From Arion vulgaris (lineage: Eukaryota; Mollusca; Gastropoda; Stylommatophora; Arionidae), in assembly GCA_020796225.1 (NCBI GenBank), contig CM036767.1, positions 22,760,927 to 22,824,926 on the forward strand: DNA of 64,000 nucleotides, written 5' to 3'. Positions 52,440 to 63,004 of this stretch are shown one piece after another. The position numbers and the translations under genes are program-made. Below the pieces are notes generated by a model. The model searched no databases. It was not told the DNA's origin and saw nothing but the letters and a program-made list of their open reading frames with translations. The stretch's first letter is position 1. Every line of letters starts with the position of its first letter.

Positions 52440-53910
52440 TGTTGGCTTATTTTTCTACCTGGTGAGGTAGCCAGCCCCACCAACATCCTCCTTAGTTGCC
52501 TCTTACGACATGCAGGCAGGTACACATTGCTGCATATTCTTTCCTCTTCTTTTGAACTCCGACAGCACATGGGCGGTCCCCTATCTTAGTCGCCTCTTAC
52601 AACATGTCTTGTAGGGCACAGTATTATAATTCTTTGCTTCCATTACGACATGTCTTGTAGGGCACAGTATTATAATTCTTTGCTTCCCTTACGACATGTC
52701 TTGTAGGGCACAGTATTATAATTCTTTGCTTCCATTACGACATGTCTTGTAGGGCACAGTATTATAATTCTTTGCTTCCATTACGACATGTCTTGTAGGG
52801 CACAGTATTATAATTCTTTGCTTCCCTTACGACATGTCTTGTAGGTCACAGTATTATAATTCTTTGCTTCCATTACGACATGTCTTGTAGGGCACAGTAT
52901 TATAATTCTTTGCTTCCATTACGACATGTCTTGTAGGGCACAGTATTATAATTCTTTGCTTCCCTTACGACATTTCTTGTAGGTCACAGTATTATAATTC
53001 TTTGCTTTCATTACGACATGTCTTGTAGGGCACAGTATTATAATGCTTTGCTTCCATTACGACATGTCTTGTAGGGCACAGTATTATAATTCTTTGCTTT
53101 CATTACGACATGTCTTGTAGGGCACAGTATTATAATGCTTTGCTTCCATTACGACATGTCTTGTAGGGCACAGTATTATAATTCTTTGCTTCCATTACGA
53201 CATGTCTTGTAGGGCACAGTATTATAATGCTTTGCTTCCATTACGACATGTCTTGTAGGACACAGTATTATAATTCTTTGCTTTCATTACGACATGTCTT
53301 GTAGGGCACAGTATTATAATTCTTTGCTTCCATTACGACATTTCTTGTAGGACACAGTATTATAATTCTTTGCTTTCATTACGACATGTCTTGTAGGACA
53401 CAGTATTATAATTCTTTGCTTCCATTACGACATTTCTTGTAGGACACAGTATTATAATTCTTTGCTTCCATTACGACATTTCTTGTAGGACACAGTATTA
53501 TAATTCTTTGCTTCCATTACGACATTTCTTGTAGGACACAGTATTATAATTCTTTGCTTCCATTACGACATTTCTTGTAGGACACAGTATTATAATTCTT
53601 TGCTTCCATTACGACATTTCTTGTAGGACACAGTATTATAATTCTTTGCTTCCATTACGACATTTCTTGTAGGACACAGTATTATAATTCTTTGCTTCCA
53701 TTACGACATTTCTTGTAGGACACAGTATTATAATTCTTTGCTTCCATTACGACATGTCTTGTAGGACACAGTATTATAATTCTTTGCTTCCATTACGACA
53801 TTTCTTGTAGGACACAGTATTATAATTCTTTGCTTCCATTACGACATGTCTTGTAGGGCACAGTATTATAATTCTTTGCTTCCCTTACCAGCCCCAGCAA
53901 CACACGGTCG
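52440..53910 (-). mobile_element. SINE-A copies in reverse, array-expanded
   Basis: Left: GGTGAGGTAGCCAGCCCCAC and CTTAGTTGCCTCTTACGACA from SINE-A-like elements. Right edge: TTACCAGCCCCAGCAACACA followed by CGG, the reversed 5' end of SINE-A. Between them lies the 46-bp array. The 52.44-52.58 kb part reads like a second SINE-A-type head (GACAGCACATGGGCGG). Confidence 0.75.
52595..53885 (-). repeat. 46-bp array in SINE-A, about 28 copies
   Basis: Unit TCTTGTAGGGCACAGTATTA, TAATTCTTTGCTTCCATTAC, GACATG. In reverse this is the SINE-A segment GGAAGCAAAGAATAGTACCA... CTACAAGGCATGTCGTAA. Unit types GGGCAC and GGACAC, ACATG and ACATT form separate blocks, with GGACAC/ACATT homogenised at 53.34-53.75 kb. 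Confidence 0.95.
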
Positions 53911-54488
53911 TACGTCACCAACATTCTTGGTTAAATAACACTATGGTCGATTCCCGCATATATTCAGTTGAAGTTGAGCAGCCAACATTTGCAAGCTGTG
54001 TGCAACACGTTATGCTACTGTTTAGTACTACGAATTCTGCTGACAGCAACTAAGCACCTATTGGAGAACATTATGCTAATAATCGCCGATATATTCTAGT
54101 TGTAGAGTTATTTTATGTATTTATGTATGCGAGTTAAGTTGTTGATAACTGACGCTGAGTTCAGCGCATCGATCAAGACGCTAGTATGTAACATCAAATA
54201 CACGAACACAAACATGTACAGGTTTAGATAAGTAACGAAGTAAAGCAAGATACCACTGACATTTTGAGAGATAAAATGATATATACAGAGAAAAGAAAGA
54301 TTAATTTACAGACATAACGATTTATAGAGGGAAAGTACACCAGTTTTCAAGAACAAACGATTTGTTAAAAAAAAAGAGTATTATAAATTGCACAATTTAT
54401 GCAGAATAAATGCTACTTTTACAGATTAAACACAATAAACAGAGACAATACGATTCAACGATATTTAACGATTTATGCCTTTAAAAAA
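53911..54488. other. Unassigned, about 580 bp
   Basis: Nothing recognised. Confidence 0.4.
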
Positions 54489-54489
54489 A

Positions 54490-55055
54490 CAGTTACTGTT
54501 TCAGTTTGCAATATCTTCATTGCACTCCGGAAGTGTCCATAAGTGCTCTGATCTCCTAAATATATCCAACATCGTTCTGTGATCAATCGCACGAGCACGA
54601 TGTCAACCGATGCGCCCACTCACACGCCCGTTGTGCAGCTCTTTTCTGGTAACTTAAATCTTCAATGCAAGCTCCTGCAATGCAGCTGTCGGCGTGGAAT
54701 GGTTTAGATGACAGTACCCATTGCAGCCGTATTGTACTGGGTGTTCAAGATAAAAACGGCCCAAGTGACACATGAAAAGTTGCCAGTTACTTATTGCGTT
54801 GTGTATATTTCCTATTTAAACCGGTTCTGACTAGCTCGTCCTACGTCACATTTGTTAATCGCCCCTTCCCGCACTACAATTAGACACCGTCACACAACCT
54901 TGACCTTTACTACGTCATAACTGAACCTTCTCATTTTCATAAATATATATCAGATTAGCTCCATTGATATGCTACTTTTATCTTGAACACCCTGTATAAG
55001 GGCGCTAAGAATATCAGCTCTATCAACACATTTATACAGAGCAAACAATTTAAAA
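54490..55055 (-). mobile_element. RNH-J LINE fragment split by MITE
   Basis: 54997-55050 encodes RADILSAL in reverse, the residues found at 41.78 kb. After the MITE, 54490-54734 encodes LQELALKI, VTRKELHNGRVSG, HRARAIDHRTMLDIFRRSEH and LW. This parallels the 1.1-kb copy. Confidence 0.8.
54737..54994. mobile_element. Tc1/mariner-type MITE, TA target
   Basis: Ends CTGGGTGTTCAAGATAAAA and, reversed, CAGGGTGTTCAAGATAAAA (18/19), flanked by TA on both sides (54735-54736, 54995-54996). 258 bp, no transposase. The TA duplication fits the Tc1/mariner group. It interrupts RNH-J between RADILSAL and LQEL. Confidence 0.85.
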
Positions 55056-55129
55056 CAAGGAGAATGAAGATTTGTTTTTTTTTTAAATGAACAATTCATA
55101 CATAGAAAATACGGACAAGTTTAGATATT

Positions 55130-55690
55130 AAACGTGTGTTGCCGAAACTCGTATGGGGAGCAAATATTAGTAAAACTGCTACCTACAAGGCATGTGGTAA
55201 AACTGCTACCTACAAGGCATGTGGTAAAACTGCTACCTACAAGGCATGTGGTAAAACTGCTACCTACAAGGCATGTGGTAAAACTGCTACCTACAAGGCA
55301 TGTAGTAAAACTGCTACCTACAAGGCATGTAGTAAAACTGCTACCTACAAGGCATGTGGTAAAACTGCTACCTACAAGGCATGTGGTAAAACTGCTACCT
55401 ACAAGGCATGTGGTAAAACTGCTACCTACAAGGCATGTGGTAAAACTGCTACCTACAAGGCATGTGGTAAAACTGCTACCTACAAGGCATGTAGTAAAAC
55501 TGCTACCTACAAGGCATGTGGTAAGATATGTCTATAGTTAGGGCCTAGAGAAGCTACCCTAGTAAGTAAAAAGCGATGCATAAATCGGATGTGTTGGCCT
55601 ACTTTTACGTACAATTGCTCTTAGGCTCAGATCACATAGAAATCACAACGAATGGTTTAAAAAGTGGTCGATATGGAGCTTTCGAAGAAA
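55130..55690 (+). mobile_element. SINE-A copy, array-expanded
   Basis: GTGTGTTGCCGAAACTCGTA, GGGGAGCAAATATTAGTAAA, then the 27-bp array, then TAGGGCCTAGAGAAGCTACC, GTAAGTAAAAAGCGATGC, CTCAGATCACATAGAAATC, GTGGTCGATATGGAGC, GAAGAAAAAGAA tail. Apart from the array it is a normal full-length copy. Confidence 0.9.
55170..55530 (+). repeat. 27-bp array in SINE-A, about 13 copies
   Basis: Unit AAAACTGCTACCTACAAGGC, ATGTGGT. This is the SINE-A segment (AACACTGCGACCTACAAGGC, ATGTCGT) that also lies within the 46-bp unit at 52.6-53.9 kb. Two plus frames of about 135 residues are open (LLPTRHVVK and TATYKACGK repeats). Confidence 0.95.
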
Positions 55691-55699
55691 AAGAATCTA

Positions 55700-55860
55700 T
55701 TTAACTATTTATGATATATATATGAGATGATATATATGAGATATGATATATATGAGATATGATATATTTGAGATATGATATATATGAGATATTATATATA
55801 TGAGATATGATATATATATGAGATATGATACATATAAGATAAGATACATATAGTTTTATA
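55700..55860. repeat. TATATGAGATATGA microsatellite
   Basis: About 20-bp period built from GATATGATATATATGAGATA. Confidence 0.85.
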
Positions 55861-55864
55861 TTTA

Positions 55865-56535
55865 TTTTCGAACCAACAGACAAAAATAAATTTACCTTGA
55901 TAAAGAAATTGGTCTGTAACAACGATTTTCAAAGAAAAAAAAAGATACACCTTTTCAGAAATTGAACTAAACAATAAGAATGAAATATGGTCAGTTCAAG
56001 AGATAGTTTTGCTATAGAATTGATCATTTATAAGATTCAATAATGTTTACATAGTAGATATTGAATTCAAATACATGGGTCACTTGCTCCGACTGGACCA
56101 GGACCAGATTTCCAATGATTTTCTTAAATGAAAACCTGGCGTCTAGAAAAATAAATATGAGACAATCTATTACTCGCAACAAAGATATAATCAGAGAGAT
56201 TAGAATGCACTTGACATAAATACATAAAAACTAGAATGGGTTTATCATGGACAGATTCAGATGGAAACAGACTCTGAAGATTTCTCTAAGAATCGATGAA
56301 GCCAAGTTAGAACAATAATGGAAAGTAGAGGCACTATCATCAAGTGCCATATCGACTGGCGCAAGATATTATGGATCTCAATAAACGTTTGTTCTTGTTG
56401 TTGACAATCAGTTCTGATATTGACACTCTGCCGTGCCATCAAAGACATAATGTCCATACTTTCTCTTTCTCTGCTTTACTCTATCTTGTCTACCATAGAA
56501 TTGACCTGTTGTTATAATATGTTTTAAACTTCATT
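55865..56535. other. Mostly unassigned; short LINE trace
   Basis: 56065-56135 can be read FKYMGHLLRLDQDQISNDFL, similar to the RT GH.LR.D motif. The rest shows nothing. Confidence 0.35.
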
Positions 56536-56539
56536 CTCT

Positions 56540-56813
56540 TATTACTTTCTTCCTTGATTTTCTACAATCATGATTTGCCTCACAGCGTAAGGATAAGAAG
56601 AGATTTCTAGAAAGAGCCCTTGTATGTATATAAATAGTGTCTTTCGTCGCCTCTGTTATCTCTCAGGTCCCCATTTTGCGTTGCCGGCCTTTTGTTTTGT
56701 ATCCATTGTATATGAGCAACATTGCTCTTTGAGGTGCACTGTATGTTGGTAATCTGTTTATGTGGTCGAACCATTTAGTGTGTTGTTTCTTGATGAAGTT
56801 CAGTAACATACAT

Positions 56814-56820
<7 letters not shown>
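56540..56820 (-). mobile_element. RT-N LINE 3' end
   Basis: The reverse complement matches RT-N at 58.67-59.80 kb without the array: AACGGTTTAAATGG-like, ATTACCAACATACAGTGCAC, CTCAAAGAGCAATGTTGCTC, GGCCGGCAACGCAAAATGGG, GACAACAGAGG-like GATAACAGAGGCGACGAAAG. It provides the unexpanded control for the 68-bp array. Confidence 0.8.
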
Positions 56821-56853
<33 letters not shown>

Positions 56854-56973
56854 ACGGGCAGAGAGACAGCGAGACAGACAGACAGAGAGAGACAGACAGT
56901 TAGAGAGAGATGATAGGTAGATAGATAAATGGATGGAAATATGGATGGATGGATGGATGGATGGATGGATAGA

Positions 56974-57022
<49 letters not shown>

Positions 57023-57023
57023 T

Positions 57024-57056
<33 letters not shown>

Positions 57057-57060
57057 TAGG
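56806..57060. repeat. CAGA and GGAT tetranucleotide tracts
   Basis: (CAGA)n at 56810-56905 and 56975-57055 around (GGAT)n at 56940-56970. Cys-rich or DRQT-rich frames here are microsatellite readings. Confidence 0.95.
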
Positions 57061-57094
57061 CAAAATCAAACTCATTCTCTCTTTTTTATGCTAA

Positions 57095-57785
57095 TGTTGA
57101 TTTTAGATGCAGATCAGAAATAAAGAGCAGACTAGGACAGGCGAAAGCATCAGTGCAGAAAATTAGAAGCATTATATGCAACAAGTCATTGTCAATTGAG
57201 ATCAGAATGAGAGTTATACAGCGAGACATAGAACCAATACGGACATACGGATGCCAGTCATGGACAATAACCAAAAATATAGAAAAATCTCTGAGGGCCA
57301 CAGTGATATGATTTTTCTGAAAAGTGATGAGAATCCCATGGACTGCTAAAATGATGAGAATCCCATGGAATGCTAAAATGATGAGAATCCCATGTACTGC
57401 TAAAATGACTAATGTGGAGGTGTTGAATGAGATCAAGACAAAGAGAAAACTTATCAAGTGATGAGAATCCCATGGACTGCTAAAATGACTAATGTGGAGG
57501 TGTTGAATGAGGTCAAGACAGAGAAAACTTATCATCAATATAAGAAAGAGGCAGTCATCTGTTTTCGTAAATGTGATGAGGAAGAGAGGTTTAGAACACA
57601 TTGTTACAACCTGTAAATCGAGGGTAGACGAGACATAGGAAGACCTAGAAAGAACATTTTGGATAGCCTGACTTCATGGCACGGTAGAGAGTCAACATCT
57701 GAGATAATAGCAAACACCAGAGACAGAGATTTGTGGAGATCCATGATCGCTTACGTCAGCTGGCACGGCAACTGATGATGATGAT
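57095..57785 (+). mobile_element. RT-Q LINE 3' end with small arrays
   Basis: Order: DFRCRSEIKSRLGQAKASVQ, KIRSIICNKSLSIEIRMRVI, IRTYGCQSWTITKNIEKSL, VMRIPWTAKM, TNVEVLNEIKTKRKLI, GRRDIGRPRKNILDSLTSWH, GRESTSEIIANTRDRDLW, RSMIAYVSWHGN, then (GAT)n. The most complete RT-Q copy. MRIPWTAKM codons are repeated three times (24 bp), and a further partial duplication follows at 57.46-57.53 kb. Confidence 0.85.
57312..57530 (+). repeat. 24-bp and 78-bp duplications in RT-Q
   Basis: GATGAGAATCCCATGGACTG, CTAAAAT occurs three times at 24-bp steps. The block from GATGAGAATCCCATG through AACTTATCA is then repeated once more. An early-stage array inside LINE coding sequence. Confidence 0.85.
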
Positions 57786-58050
57786 TTTAGATAGAATCCC
57801 CCCCCCACCTAATTACCGTTTCTTACTGTTATTTTTGGCGGCAGGTAGTAATGATGAAAGTGCAATAATTAAAAAATCATTATTTCCGCATATGTGGTAT
57901 ACATTTATAGTTTTCATGACTTGATGTTTTACGGATTAACTGACATATGTTTTGTTACTAAGGGTAATTGCCACTTTTGTGAATATCTAACATATTTAGT
58001 GGTTTTATCTATTGTGCGTTTTAGATGCAGCCGAGTGGTCTTAGATGTGG
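57786..58050. other. Unassigned sequence
   Basis: C-run (CCCCCCCCAC) near 57800. Nothing else recognised. Confidence 0.4.
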
Positions 58051-58052
58051 TG

Positions 58053-58375
58053 TGGTTTCTGCTAGTGCCGCATTTCTCAAACTGTGGACCGCGGACCCGC
58101 GAGGTACACAGGGAGTCATCAGGCGATTGAAGAAATTGTATGATCTTTGACATTTCAAACATAAAAAAGATGTTAAAAACATGTATAAAAACAGTGGTAA
58201 ACTAGTTCCGCTGCGACGAGATCAAAGTATCCGGACCAGATAGCAGTCTAACAGGTTTGACACTACAAAATGAAAGCTCGTTTGAAGTTTCCAGCAGTCT
58301 GAGAACATTGGAACCAGCGTGATTATTGTGTGGTGTAATTATACTCCATCGCTAGAAGAACAAAATGTAAGTAAG
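58053..58375 (-). mobile_element. hAT-type MITE, second copy
   Basis: The reverse complement matches 11.94-12.23 kb: AGTTCCGTTGTG-type centre (AAACAGTGGTAAACTAGTTC here), TGTTAGACT.., GACAAAATGAAAG-like, and the end TTTCTCAAACTGTGGACCGC. It has GGACCGCGGACCCGCGAGGT near the end. The far terminus cannot be placed. Confidence 0.75.
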
Positions 58376-58499
58376 TAATTGGTTGAAACGATCTTGGGAA
58401 AGATAGGATAAATAACGTTGGCTTGCATTGAATTTTGCTACATTACATTTTGACTGACATGAACACAAAAAGAGCAATGTTCAACACAATCTTTCTCTT

Positions 58500-59870
58500 T
58501 ACATTGTGCTGCAAGTGCGCACCTGGACTCTGACAACAAATGATAGAAGAAAACTAGTCACGACAGAGATGAAGTGTCTACGCAAAATGCTGGATTTAAC
58601 AAGAAGAGACCGGTAGAGAAATGAAGACATCAGGAAAAAAATATGTACAACATCAGTACTGAACTTTATCAAGAAACAACGGTTTAAATGGTTCGACCAC
58701 ATGGGCAGATTACCAACAGACAGTGCACCTCAAAGAGCAATGCTGCTCCGATATAATGGGTACAAAGCAAAAGTAGATTACCAACAGACAGTGCACCTCA
58801 AAGAGCAATGCTGCTCCGATATAATGGGTACAAAGCAAAAGTAGATTACCAACAGACAGTTCACCACAAAGGGCAATGCTGCTCCGATATAATGGGTACA
58901 AAGCAAAAGTAGATTACCAACAGACAGTGCACCTCAAAGGACAATGCTGCTCCGATATAATGGGTACAAAGCAAAAGTAGATTACCAACAGACAGTGCAC
59001 CACAAAGGGCAATGCTGCTCCGATATAATGGGTACAAAGCAAAAGTAGATTACCAACAGACAGTGCACCTCAAAGAGCAATGCTGCTCCGATATAATGGG
59101 TACAAAGCAAAAGTAGATTACCAACAGACAGTGCACCTCAAAGAGCAATCCTGCTCCGATATAATGGGTACAAAGCAAAAGTAGATTACCAACAGACAGT
59201 GCACCTCAAAGGGCAATGCTGCTCCGATATAATGGGTACAAAGCAAAAGTAGATTACCAACAGACAGTGCACCTCAAAGGGCAATGCTGCTCCGATATAA
59301 TGGGTACAAAGCAAAAGTAGATTACCAACAGACAGTGCACCTCAAAGGGCAATGCTGCTCCGATATAATGGGTACAAAGCAAAAGTAGATTACCAACAGA
59401 CAGTGCACCTCAAAGGGCAATGCTGCTCCGATATAATGGGTACAAAGCAAAAGTAGATTACCAACAGACAGTGCACCTCAAAGGGCAATGCTGCTCGATA
59501 TAATGGGTACAAAGCAAAAGTAGATTACCAACAGACAGTGCACCTCAAAGGCAATGCTGCTCGATATAATGGGTACAAAGCAAAAGTAGATTACCAACAG
59601 ACAGTGCACCTCAAAGGGCAATGCTGCTCCGATATAATGGGTACAAAGCAAAAGGTCGGCAACGCAAAAGATGGACCTCAGAGACAACAGAGGCGACGAA
59701 AGACAATATCTGCGAAGCGCACACAAAGTCCCGTTTTAGAAATCTCTTCTTGACCTGACGCTGTGAGGCAAAACATGATTGGATAAAAGACAGAAATTTT
59801 GACTGAGCTTCATGATGGATCACTGGCTGAAATTGAAAGTCAAATGTACGGATGGTGCTAATGATGACGT
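58500..59870 (+). mobile_element. RT-N LINE 3' end enlarged by array
   Basis: MKCLRKMLDLTRRDR.RNEDI at 58570-58630, FIKKQRFKWFDHMGRLPTDS at 58670-58725, PQRAMLLRYNGYKAK (repeated), then KGRQRKRWTSETTEATKDNI, CEAHTKSRF. The normal RT C-terminal order, GH.R then RGR.RKRW, is stretched by about 930 bp. Confidence 0.85.
58715..59655 (+). repeat. 68-bp array in RT-N, about 14 copies
   Basis: Unit GTAGATTACCAACAGACAGT, GCACCTCAAAGAGCAATGCT, GCTCCGATATAATGGGTACA, AAGCAAAA. In coding terms (R)LPTDSAPQRAMLLRYNGYKA. Variants GAGCAATG/GGGCAATG, CACCTC/CACCAC. Late copies lose single bases. The copy at 56.6 kb has the segment once. Confidence 0.95.
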
Positions 59871-59994
59871 GTCTTGTTCAAGGCAAAATTAAACCTCTTC
59901 CTGTTTATTAAATTGTTAATTTGCAGACATTGTTTACTATTATAACACACAGATAATTCATTCGTGTTCGTTTTTATAATAGAAACTTGTGGGA

Positions 59995-60305
59995 GTCCGC
60001 GGTAGCAAAATGCAATTAAAAGGGAGTACGCGGTAATGTAAAATATAATTAAACGGGAGTACGCGGTAATGTAAAATGCAATTAAAAGTGAGTCCTCGGT
60101 AATGTAAAATATAATTAAACGGGAGTACGCGGTAATGTAAAATATAATTAAAAGTGAGTCCTCGGTAATGTAAAATATAATTAAACGGGAGTACGCGGTA
60201 ATGTAAAATGCAATTAAAAGTGAGTCCTCGGTAATGTAAAATATAATTAAAAGGGAGTACGCGGTAATGTAAAATATAATTAAACGGGAGTACGCGGTAA
60301 TGTTA
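59995..60305. repeat. 33-bp minisatellite, about 9 copies
   Basis: Two unit types, GGGAGTACGCGGTAATGTAA and GTGAGTCCTCGGTAATGTAA, followed by AATATAATTAAAC or AATGCAATTAAAA, partly alternating. The 153-residue minus frame (ITAYSRLIIFY repeats) is repeat-derived. Confidence 0.9.
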
Positions 60306-60480
60306 AATTGTAGAAGCACTGTGCTAGTATATTGATTTCTGTGTTAGCATTTACTGGCGTGACATCCTGGTCACTCTAGGCTAGAGTATGGACTATTGGT
60401 CACGTACACAAGAACACTGCTAATCATTTGTAAAATATAACTACTGATTAGATATATAATAGAACTAGTACTAGAACTTG
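60306..60480. other. Unassigned sequence
   Basis: No feature recognised. Confidence 0.4.
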
Positions 60481-60481
60481 T

Positions 60482-60705
60482 GGGTGTCTGTAGCTTAGGC
60501 AGTAGTGAGCTCGATCACAACCCTAGTCTACCTGATTCAAACTCCACGACGGACAATTTGGAGCAAATTTGTTTGGTAACGAATGGTAAAAATAGATGTC
60601 ACTATCTAGTGAACATATAAGTGGTGCCTAGAAAAAAACTCGTTTACCGTGGTTGATGGCGGCGACCTGTAAAGGATGTGCCAGGATTTTCATTTCATTC
60701 AGTGC
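60482..60705 (+). mobile_element. SINE-D copy, diverged
   Basis: GGGTGTCTGTAGCTTAGGCA, ACCTGATTCAAACTCCACGA, ACAATTTGGAGCAAATTTG, AAGTGGTGCCTAGAAAAAAA, CCTGTAAAGGATGTGCCAGG follow SINE-D with many changes. Confidence 0.75.
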
Positions 60706-60875
60706 TAGAATTAGGAGTTATGTTTGGACATGTCGGACAGTGTCGTCTTCGTGGTAGAGAGACAAGATATACTAATCAACTTCTCATGGGTACGGTGAGC
60801 AAGTGGTCTTTGGGATAGCTGATGAAGCGGAGTACAGAGCACACATGGGAATGCCTAGCGTGGAATTACGTCGAT

Positions 60876-60986
60876 TGCATAACATAACATAACATAACAT
60901 AACATAACATAACATAACATAACATAACATAACATAACATAACATAACATAACATAACATAACATAACATAACATAACATAACATA
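60876..60986. repeat. (CATAA)n pentanucleotide
   Basis: About 21 nearly perfect copies of AACAT. The minus-strand MLCYV repeats in open frames come from it. It directly precedes a SINE-C. Confidence 0.95.
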
Positions 60987-60989
60987 TAG

Positions 60990-61165
60990 AAAGGGGTCTC
61001 TATGACGAAGTAGTTCAGTCGTTGGCCTGTCGTTCTGAAGGTTGTAGGATTGACTCCGGACCGAGTCGAATGTGCAATTTTTAATAAGAATCATAGGATT
61101 GTTGCTTGGACTACGTAGCTCTTGCTTTTGACACATACAACTTTCACAAGACATTTTTTATTGAT
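60990..61165 (+). mobile_element. SINE-C copy, 3'-incomplete
   Basis: GGGGTCTCTATGACGAAGTA (box A region), GGTTGTAGGATTGACTCCGG (box B-like), ATAGGATTGTTGCTTGGACT, ACGTAGCTCTTGC, then match lost. Confidence 0.75.
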
Positions 61166-61582
61166 GCCGTTCTGGCGCTGTTCTACCTATTCCTTAACAA
61201 GTCAGACCGCAGTCTTTCAATTCTTTGTCCGTAGCTCTTTACCATGTTTTGAAGTATACGCCTTATTTTCCCATAGGAGTACCATCGAAGTTAAGGCCTC
61301 TACTAGCACACGATATACACATTCAATTCATCTCCAGCTTGGACTTTTAATGATGGACTTCAGTGATTTTCTGCTTCGTCGTTTTAAACGTTCTTTTGTA
61401 TAATATATGCAGAATAGAGCTACTGTTCACATACGCAATATGATTAGAGATCTCGTACAGAGAAGGACATCAGATTTCAAAATAAATTGTGATACTGTCT
61501 ATATAGCAATTATGACCTTTACTTTGCAACGATACACGAGTATATGTCGGTTAGTGAATGATCACCACTATCCTGTCAACTT
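61166..61582. other. Unassigned sequence
   Basis: No feature recognised. The 93-residue frame at 61122-61403 has no motif. Confidence 0.4.
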
Positions 61583-61584
61583 TT

Positions 61585-61866
61585 GTTACTAGAATGTATC
61601 CATCACTATCATGTCAACTCTTGTTACAAGAATGTATCCATCACTATCCAGCCAACTCTTGTTACTAGAATGTATCCATCACTATCATGCCAACTCTTGT
61701 TACAAGAATGTATCCATCACTATCATGCCAACTTTTGTTACTAGAATGTATTCATCACTATCCTGTCAACTCTTGTTACAAGAATGTATTCATCACTATC
61801 CAGCCAACTCTTGTTACTAGAATGTATCCATCACTATCCAGTCAACTCTTGTTACAAAAAAGTATG
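61585..61866. repeat. 38-bp minisatellite, about 7 copies
   Basis: Unit TCCATCACTATCATGTCAAC, TCTTGTTACAAGAATGTA, with TGTTACTAG/TGTTACAAG and CATG/CCAG/CCTG alternatives. Several degraded copies at each edge. Confidence 0.9.
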
Positions 61867-62009
61867 CACAACTATTATGTCAACTGCCGTAACAAAAATG
61901 TGTTCGCTATTTGTTACTGTCATTCCTTTAACAATATTAAACGCAAACAGTGTTTCCGAAACAAACAGCAGAATCTTATATTTCGCAATCAAATCTTAAA
62001 TGTACCAAA

Positions 62010-62815
62010 TTTATATCTTGCTTGAGGAAGACAGTGTGGGTCATCAGGAAAGATAGACTGCGAAATAAGGAACCAGAAGAAAAGTGAACATAACTTCATA
62101 CACTGAGTACAATGAAAGACAACAAATGAAGTGGTTTGAACATTTAATGAGAATGGAAAACAACCAACCACCAATAACAACATACAATAAAAATAGACCA
62201 GGTACTAGAGTCAAGGGAAGACCAAGAAAAAGATGGATATACATTATCAAGACTACACTAAATAAACACGGATATAACACTACAAGGGTGACTCATCTGG
62301 CCATATAACACTACAAGGGTGACTCATCTGGCCATATAACACTACAAGGGTGACTCATCTGGCCATATAACACTACAAGGGTGACTCATCTGGCCATATA
62401 ACACTACAAGGGTGACTCATCTGTCCATATAACACTACAAGGGTGACTCATCTGTCCATAGAACACTACAAGGGTGACTCATCTGTCCATAGAACACTAC
62501 AAGGATGACTCATCTGGCCATATAACACTACAAGGGTGACTCATCTGTCCATATAACACTACAAGGGTGACTCATCTGGCCATACAACACTACAAGGGTG
62601 ACTCATCTGGCCATATAACACTACAAGGGTGACTCATCTGTCCATAGAAGACTACAAGGGTGACTCATCTGTCCATAGAACACTACAAGGGTGACTCATC
62701 TGGCCATATAACACTACAAGGGTGACTCATCTGTCCATAGAACACTACAAGGGTGACTCATCTGGCCATAGAAGACAAATTAAAGGTCCCACATCTATGG
62801 CAAGAGTAGACAACT
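62010..62815 (+). mobile_element. RT-O LINE 3' end enlarged by array
   Basis: ITSYTEYNERQQMKWFEHLM, RMENNQPPITTYNKNRPGTR, VKGRPRKRWIYIIKTTLNKH, GYNTTRVTHLA, then the array, then EDKLKVPHLWQE.TTN. A 74-residue frame (62084-62308) is still open, so this LINE copy is moderately young. Confidence 0.85.
62272..62772 (+). repeat. 31-bp array in RT-O, about 16 copies
   Basis: Unit TATAACACTACAAGGGTGAC, TCATCTGGCCA, variants TGTCCA and AGAACAC. It is the codon run for YNTTRVTHLA. Since 31 is not divisible by three the frame shifts in each unit, so expansion destroyed the LINE frame. Confidence 0.95.
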
Positions 62816-62932
62816 AATTCCATCTTCCACCTGGAGAAAGAGAATAAATATCTAGAACCATCGTCTATTTCATATAATTCTCACAATGTAGATCTTTCGG
62901 TGTAAGAAAGAGATTGAGACATACATGGTTAT

Positions 62933-63003
62933 TTCACCAATTGCAGTAATGATTGCAGTAATGATTGCAGTAATGATTGCAGTAATGATTGCAGTAACGC
63001 AGT
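62933..63003. repeat. 12-bp repeat, about 5 copies
   Basis: ATGATTGCAGTA in tandem. The edge copies are imperfect. Confidence 0.9.
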
Positions 63004-63004
63004 A

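Noticed and set aside
56775..57075. Cys-rich minus-strand frames (SVCLSVCL)
   Set aside because: Translations of CAGA tetranucleotide tracts.
60784..61154. Frames with MLCYV repeats
   Set aside because: Translations of the (CATAA)n pentanucleotide.
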